Assembly: GCA_007127335.1 (NCBI GenBank)
Contig: SKZO01000320.1
Span: forward strand, 1 to 41,118
Source: Spirochaetales bacterium
GTDB lineage: Bacteria > Spirochaetota > Spirochaetia > DSM-27196 > SLST01
DNA length: 41,118 bases
Direction: 5' to 3'
The translations under genes and the position numbers were made by a program. A model generated the notes under the pieces. The model worked only from the letters and a program-made list of their open reading frames with translations, was not told where the DNA came from and did no database searches. This document shows, one piece after another, positions 36,541 through 41,118 of this stretch (position 1 is the first letter of the stretch; each line of letters begins with the position of its first letter).

Positions 36541-37504
36541 GCGCCTTGATGTACTGCAGCCGTTCGTGCGCCTCAGGCGCGTCGCTCGACGCTTGATTGA
36601 GGCGCCCGCGGAAATCAGCTATGCGCGCGAAACCGTGCGCCTTCATCCATCCGATCAGATCGGTGTTCATCTCCGAGATCCGCTCGTATCCGTGCTGGTA
36701 GACCGCCGAGCAGACCTGAACGGCTGTTGCTCCGGCGAGCAGCATCTTGACGACGTCTGTACCTGTGTGGATTCCGGTTGACGCGGCGAGCTCGCATCCG
36801 AGCTCGCCCGAGAGGATGCTGGTCCACCGCAGCGGGGTGTGCAATTCGGCCGGCGTGGAGAAACGGTAGCCGGGCGCGAGCTCCATCGCATCGGTATTGA
36901 TGTCGAGCTGGTAGAACCGGTTGAACAGGACCAGCGCGTCGGCACCGGCGTCTCGCAGGCGTGAGGCGAACGATGGGAGGTTGGTGAAGTAGGGGCCGAT
37001 CTTGACCGCGAGCGGGAGGTCGACATGGGCGCGCACCTGTTCGATGATGCGGCAGTAGGCCGACTCAACGTGGCGGGGATCTGATCTCTCCCGCGGCATG
37101 AGCGCGATATTCAGCTCCAACGCGTCTGCGCCCGTCGTCGCGATCTGCCTGCCGTAGTCACCCCACCAGCGCGGAGTGATGCAGTTGACGCTCGCGATGA
37201 CCGGGATGCTGACGTTCTCCTTTGCAACGGCGATCAGTCGGAGGTGCTCGTTCGGGCCGAGATGCATGCCCATTTCCCGTATGTACTGTTCGGCCTCCGG
37301 ATGGATCGAGTAGTCGACCTCCTCCTCGTCCGGACTCGCGTCGGCGGTGATCTGCTCTTCGAAGAGTGACTTGAGCACTACCGCTCCCGCGCCGGCCTCT
37401 TCGGCTCGTCGAACACCGTCCACCGACGCGGACAGACCCGAGCTCGCGAGAATGACCGGACTCGTCAGCTCGAGACCGAGGTATCGTACGGTGGTGGTCG
37501 TCAT
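36524..37504 (-). CDS. Dihydroorotate dehydrogenase-like flavoprotein
   Basis: TTVRYLGLELTSPVILASSGLSASVDGVRRAEEAGAGAVVLKSLFEEQI; IPVIASVNC; ALELNI; ILSGELGCELAASTGIHTGTDVVKMLLAGATAVQVCSA. Confidence 0.85.
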   Translation of the reverse strand: MTTTTVRYLGLELTSPVILASSGLSASVDGVRRAEEAGAGAVVLKSLFEEQITADASPDEEEVDYSIHPEAEQYIREMGMHLGPNEHLRLIAVAKENVSIPVIASVNCITPRWWGDYGRQIATTGADALELNIALMPRERSDPRHVESAYCRIIEQVRAHVDLPLAVKIGPYFTNLPSFASRLRDAGADALVLFNRFYQLDINTDAMELAPGYRFSTPAELHTPLRWTSILSGELGCELAASTGIHTGTDVVKMLLAGATAVQVCSAVYQHGYERISEMNTDLIGWMKAHGFARIADFRGRLNQASSDAPEAHERLQYIKALTGIS

Positions 37505-37602
37505 GATCTCCTGCCTTTGGTCTGTAGAAAGTCCGACTGGAATTCTGTATGGTTAGAAACAGTATAGATGATCGGTCAGTGTGCAGCAAGCGAGGCGCCC
37601 GG

Positions 37603-38790
37603 ATGGATACATGGGACATTGTAGTGGTTGGAGCAGGTATCGCGGGGGTTTCTGCGGTTCGTACCCTTGCCGAATGTGGCCCGGGCCGACGCGTGCTCTT
37701 GGTAAACGGCGAGAGAAATCCGCCGTACAAGCGCACCAGACTCAGCAAGCGGATTGCGAAAGGTTTCTCGCCGGCGGAGTTCCAGCTCGAACCGGCCCAA
37801 TGGTACGAGGAGCACGGTATCACGCTGCACACCGGCGCAACCGTCGAGGAGATCACGCCGTCCGACCGAAGGATCCGTCTTTCGGACGGCAGCGAGCATC
37901 GCTATGGTGCCCTGATTCTCGCAACAGGGTCTGAGCCGTTGTACCCGCAGACCGTACGCCCCCACGAGACCGACTCGTTCTTCGTCGTCAGATCCGAGCT
38001 CGACATCGAACGCCTCACGCAGGCGGCACGGAAGGCAAAGCAGATTCTCATTGACGGCATGGGGGTCCTAGCGGTCGAGGTTGCTGCTGAGCTGCGGGAG
38101 CTGAAGAAGCAGGTGACGCTTGTGGGAGCGACGCCCCAGCTCATGCCGCGGCATCTGAACACCCGCGCCGGCGAGATCATGGAGGAGCTTCTGACCTCAA
38201 ACGGTGTGAAGCTCCGGTTTCAGGAGGAGATCCTGTCGTTTGAGTCGCGAAAGAAGGGTGGCTACACGGTAGCGATGATACGGGAGACCGGGGCATACGA
38301 CATGATCGTATTCTGCATCGGGGTTGCTCCGCGGGTCGAGTTGGCGAAGGCGGCCGGGCTCGAGGTGGGGCTCGGGATCGTCGTGGACGAGTATCTGCGT
38401 ACGAGTGACGCTGCGATCTACGCCGCCGGTGACTGTGCCGAGCATGCCGACGGCCACGTCACGGACCTCTGGCACGCAGCGGAGTACCAGGGGATGATTG
38501 CCGCGAAGAACGCGCTCGGGATCTCAACCGCATTCGACGACCCGGCCTTCCGGCTGAAGTGCGAGGTGTTCGGCTCGTACTTCTTCAGCGTCAACAAGCC
38601 CAGGATGCCGCTCGACCACGAAGTCGAGGAGCGGGAGTCGGGTTCGCGCTATCAGTGTTTCTACTTCGACGGAGACGAGCTCTGCGGGGCGATCATGGTG
38701 AACGACAAAGATAGAGCGAAGGAGTACGAGCAGGCGGTGCGCGATCGCTGGAACCGCGAGCGGGTCATCGCCACGTTGATCGAGCGATAG
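37603..38790 (+). CDS. FAD-dependent NAD(P)H oxidoreductase (rubredoxin-reductase-like)
   Basis: DIVVVGAGIAGVSAVRTLAE FAD motif; LILATGSEP; GMGVLAVEVAAEL; IYAAGDCAEH. Confidence 0.85.
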   Translation: MDTWDIVVVGAGIAGVSAVRTLAECGPGRRVLLVNGERNPPYKRTRLSKRIAKGFSPAEFQLEPAQWYEEHGITLHTGATVEEITPSDRRIRLSDGSEHRYGALILATGSEPLYPQTVRPHETDSFFVVRSELDIERLTQAARKAKQILIDGMGVLAVEVAAELRELKKQVTLVGATPQLMPRHLNTRAGEIMEELLTSNGVKLRFQEEILSFESRKKGGYTVAMIRETGAYDMIVFCIGVAPRVELAKAAGLEVGLGIVVDEYLRTSDAAIYAAGDCAEHADGHVTDLWHAAEYQGMIAAKNALGISTAFDDPAFRLKCEVFGSYFFSVNKPRMPLDHEVEERESGSRYQCFYFDGDELCGAIMVNDKDRAKEYEQAVRDRWNRERVIATLIER

Positions 38791-38803
38791 GAGGCAGGTG
38801 AAT

Positions 38804-39733
38804 ATGGTGTGCGGGCGTGTGCGAGTGACGTTGATTCTGATCCTGCTGCTGGCCGTCTCGATGGTGCCGTTATCTGCGGACTCACCGTACCGCCTGGGTG
38901 TGCTGCGCGGGCCGACCGCCGTTGCCTTTGCGCCGGTCTTCAACAGCTCCACCGAGCTCGCCGACGGGCGACCGGTTGAGATCGCCGCGTACCCCGATCC
39001 TCCCTCGCTCATCGCGGCCTACATCGGTGGCGAGGTGGACTCGGCGTCGCTGCCGAGCAATGCCGCCGCCCAGCTCTCGGGCAGGGGCGTTGGCGTGGAA
39101 GTTGCCGCAACGTTTATCTGGGGCGTCCTCTATCTGGTAGGTCCGGCTCATACCAGTCTTGGTGAGTTGCGCGGACCGGTTCACTCGATCGGGCGGGGAG
39201 CGAGCCCGGACATCCTCCTGCGCTACATACTCGATCAGGAAGGGTTGGCGAGCGTGATTCGGGTCGAGTACGGCTATGCGCAGGTTGAGCTCGCGCAGCT
39301 ATTGATCGCCGGGCGCGTGGACGCCGGGGTGCTTCCCGAACCGTTCGTCACACGGGTGTTGCGTGAGAATCGGGAGCTCGGAATCGTCGCCGATCTCCAG
39401 GAGCGTTTCGAGGCGCATACAGGATCGGGCGTGCCGCAGACGGTTCTGGTGGTTCGCCCGGGCGACCCGGCCGCACCGGAGATCACCGAGCTGCTGCGCA
39501 CCAGCGTTGCTCGTGTGCTTGCCGAACCGGATCGCACGGCCGAGCTCGTCGCCGGGCTTGGCCTTGGGCTCGACGAAGCAACCGCTCGATCAAGCCTGCC
39601 TCGGCTCAATCTGCGAGTCGCGAGCGGGCGCGAGAGCCACCCCGCCCTCGAGCGTTACCTGGGTATCCTGTATGATTTCGAGCCGGCGAGCGTGGGCGGA
39701 AGGCTTCCGCCGCCGGAATTCTACGGGGAATGA
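38804..39733 (+). CDS. ABC-transporter substrate-binding protein (NMT1/ThiY-like), orphan
   Basis: Signal peptide; LGVLRGPTAVAFAPV...DSASLPSNAAAQL...VDAGVLPEPFVTRVL; SD GGAGGCAGG; exact start (38798 or 38804) uncertain. Confidence 0.75.
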   Translation: MVCGRVRVTLILILLLAVSMVPLSADSPYRLGVLRGPTAVAFAPVFNSSTELADGRPVEIAAYPDPPSLIAAYIGGEVDSASLPSNAAAQLSGRGVGVEVAATFIWGVLYLVGPAHTSLGELRGPVHSIGRGASPDILLRYILDQEGLASVIRVEYGYAQVELAQLLIAGRVDAGVLPEPFVTRVLRENRELGIVADLQERFEAHTGSGVPQTVLVVRPGDPAAPEITELLRTSVARVLAEPDRTAELVAGLGLGLDEATARSSLPRLNLRVASGRESHPALERYLGILYDFEPASVGGRLPPPEFYGE

Positions 39734-39742
39734 GCGTCCCCC

Positions 39743-40138
39743 TTACTGCACCTCGATGCGCTGCTCGCTCTCCCAGAGTCCATGGATGTTGCAGTAGCTC
39801 GTTGCGTACAGCGTTCCTGACTCCTTGAGCTTGACGGTCGTATTGCACGAGGGCTCCGTGTAGGCAGCTCCCTCGTTCGCTCCCTTCACTGATTCCCCAT
39901 GCGCGGTGAATCGGTGTACCGACAGCTGGTGCGAAAACTTGTCGCTGTCCGGTTTGAAGTGGAGCTCGATCCAGACGATGTGATGCTCGGTCGTGTTCGG
40001 GTGGGCGATCTCCTTGCCGACCAGGGCCGTGACCGTGACCGGTTCGTCGCTCTTCGCTGTCGCGGGGGCCTCGATGACCGGCGCGTGTTTTTCATTCTTC
40101 CAGTCTGCGCTCTGAAGCAGTTCACCAAACGTTCCCAT
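39743..40138 (-). CDS. Superoxide reductase (class II, neelaredoxin-like)
   Basis: [37 protein letters not shown] iron-site residues; SD GGAGGAGGAG before ATG 40138. Confidence 0.93.
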   Translation of the reverse strand: MGTFGELLQSADWKNEKHAPVIEAPATAKSDEPVTVTALVGKEIAHPNTTEHHIVWIELHFKPDSDKFSHQLSVHRFTAHGESVKGANEGAAYTEPSCNTTVKLKESGTLYATSYCNIHGLWESEQRIEVQ

Positions 40139-40169
40139 ATCTCCTCCTCCATCCATCATAGCAGGGCGG

Positions 40170-40190
40170 TGTCGGGCTGTCATCCCGACA
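40170..40190. promoter_or_regulatory. Perfect inverted repeat in the superoxide reductase/SOD divergent intergenic region
   Basis: TGTCGGG-CTGTCAT-CCCGACA. Confidence 0.55.
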
Positions 40191-40250
40191 GCGGACTTTT
40201 CGACACGCATAAAGATTAGTAATTTGGTAAACAACAAGAGGAGGAATACC

Positions 40251-40859
40251 ATGGCATTTTCAACACCCGACCTGCCGTACGGCTACGACGCGTTGGAGCC
40301 TCACATTGATGAGCAGACCATGCGGTTGCACCACGACAAGCACCACACGGGCTACACCTCGAAGCTGAATGCCGCGGTGGAGGGGACCGAGTATGCCGGC
40401 TGGAGCATCGACGCCCTGCTCGCGAAGCTCGGAGAGCTCCCCGAGACGGTCCGAACGGCCGTTCGCAACAACGGCGGTGGCCACGCCAACCACTCTCTGT
40501 TCTGGGAGATCCTTTCGCCGTCGGGCGGCGGCTCGCCTTCGGGCACGCTCGGCGAGGCGATCAACACCACCTTCGGGGGCTACGAGTCGTTCCAGGAACG
40601 GTTCGCGGCCGAGGCAGCCGGACGGTTCGGGAGCGGTTGGGCATGGCTCGTAGTGGGCAAGGACCGAAAGCTGTCGATCTACAGCACGCCGAACCAGGAC
40701 AGCCCCGTCACGAACGGCGATGTTCCCGTGATCGGATTGGACGTATGGGAACACGCCTACTATCTCAAGTACCAGAACCGTCGTCCTGAGTACATCAGCG
40801 CCTTCTTCAACGTCATCAACTGGGCACAGGCGCAGAAGAACTACGACGCAGCCACGTAG
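40251..40859 (+). CDS. Fe/Mn superoxide dismutase
   Basis: [43 protein letters not shown]-like; [28 protein letters not shown]. Confidence 0.97.
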   Translation: MAFSTPDLPYGYDALEPHIDEQTMRLHHDKHHTGYTSKLNAAVEGTEYAGWSIDALLAKLGELPETVRTAVRNNGGGHANHSLFWEILSPSGGGSPSGTLGEAINTTFGGYESFQERFAAEAAGRFGSGWAWLVVGKDRKLSIYSTPNQDSPVTNGDVPVIGLDVWEHAYYLKYQNRRPEYISAFFNVINWAQAQKNYDAAT

Positions 40860-40872
40860 AGGCCGGGCTCGC

Positions 40873-40901
40873 GGGGCCGGGCTCCTGGGCAGCCCGGCCC
40901 C
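40873..40901. terminator. Stable 11-bp GC hairpin downstream of SOD (no U-tract)
   Basis: GGGGCCGGGCT-cctgggc-AGCCCGGCCCC. Confidence 0.5.
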
Positions 40902-40962
40902 GGCTCGGCGGCCGCAATCGGACGTCCGGGAGTTTGACACGGCGGGCGGCTTCCGGTAGGTT

Positions 40963-40987
40963 AAATAGGACAATTGGAGTCCGATTT
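40963..40987 (+). promoter_or_regulatory. 25-bp palindromic operator-like site abutting the rrf2 start
   Basis: AAATAGGAC-AATTGGA-GTCCGATTT; TTGACA at 40934-40939 upstream. Confidence 0.6.
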
Positions 40988-41118
40988 ATGGTGCGCATCT
41001 CCAGAAGCGTCGAATACGCGCTCATCGCGATACAGTTCATGGCTGCCGAACCCGATCGGTTGGTGAGTTCGCGCGACCTGAGCGCGACCCTTGCGCTCCC
41101 GTCCGGGCTGATCGCGAA
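40988..41118 (+). CDS. Rrf2-family transcriptional regulator, truncated by window end
   Basis: MVRISRSVEYALIAIQFMAAEPDRLVSSRDLSATLALPSGLIA. Confidence 0.88.
   Translation, partial: MVRISRSVEYALIAIQFMAAEPDRLVSSRDLSATLALPSGLIA

Noticed and set aside
37541-37575. CTGTATGGTTAGAAACAG as an operator between DHOD-like and FAD oxidoreductase genes
   Set aside because: Only 4-bp arms (CTGT/ACAG); not distinguishable from chance
1-41118. CRISPR arrays, transposases, prophage genes, tRNA/rRNA
   Set aside because: None recognised by eye; the window reads as core chromosome, though a tRNAscan or Infernal run would be needed to exclude small RNAs

Overview
A dense, high-GC chromosomal segment from a spirochete. 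The lineage call rests on FlaA sheath proteins, periplasmic-type FlaB flagellins and a PilZN3-like c-di-GMP protein. About 45 CDSs are supportable, and I recognised no tRNA, rRNA, CRISPR array or transposon. Main blocks: Nnr (5'-truncated); NUDIX / glgC; an mrfA-mrfB DNA-repair pair; glgA-GNAT-GH3; a flagellar operon flgN-like-flgK-flgL-fliW-csrA; a converging minus-strand block plzA-like/TPR/flaB/flaB/flaG/fliD/hypothetical/PilZ/hypothetical/tsaE/tsaB; pfkB; zapA/coiled-coil/rplT/rpmI/infC/metW/metX; a tandem flaA pair; nrdR/dacA; and an oxidative-stress group (DHOD-like, FAD oxidoreductase, orphan SBP, superoxide reductase divergent from Fe/Mn SOD, then an Rrf2 regulator cut by the window end). 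The most interesting non-annotated signals are: (1) both flaB 5' leaders carry a hairpin presenting GGA in a GGGCA(A/C)GGAU..GCCC context, i.e. predicted CsrA sites, with csrA-fliW nearby; (2) at least seven genes have a sigma70-like -10 placed only 6-9 nt before the start codon, suggesting a leaderless-mRNA class; (3) a 25-bp GAC-N7-GTC palindrome overlaps the rrf2 start; (4) an A8 tract lies inside a putative sigma28 flagellin promoter spacer; (5) tsaE has no ATG/GTG/TTG start and probably uses CTG in a CTGA overlap. All functional claims come from reading the sequence; no searches were run.
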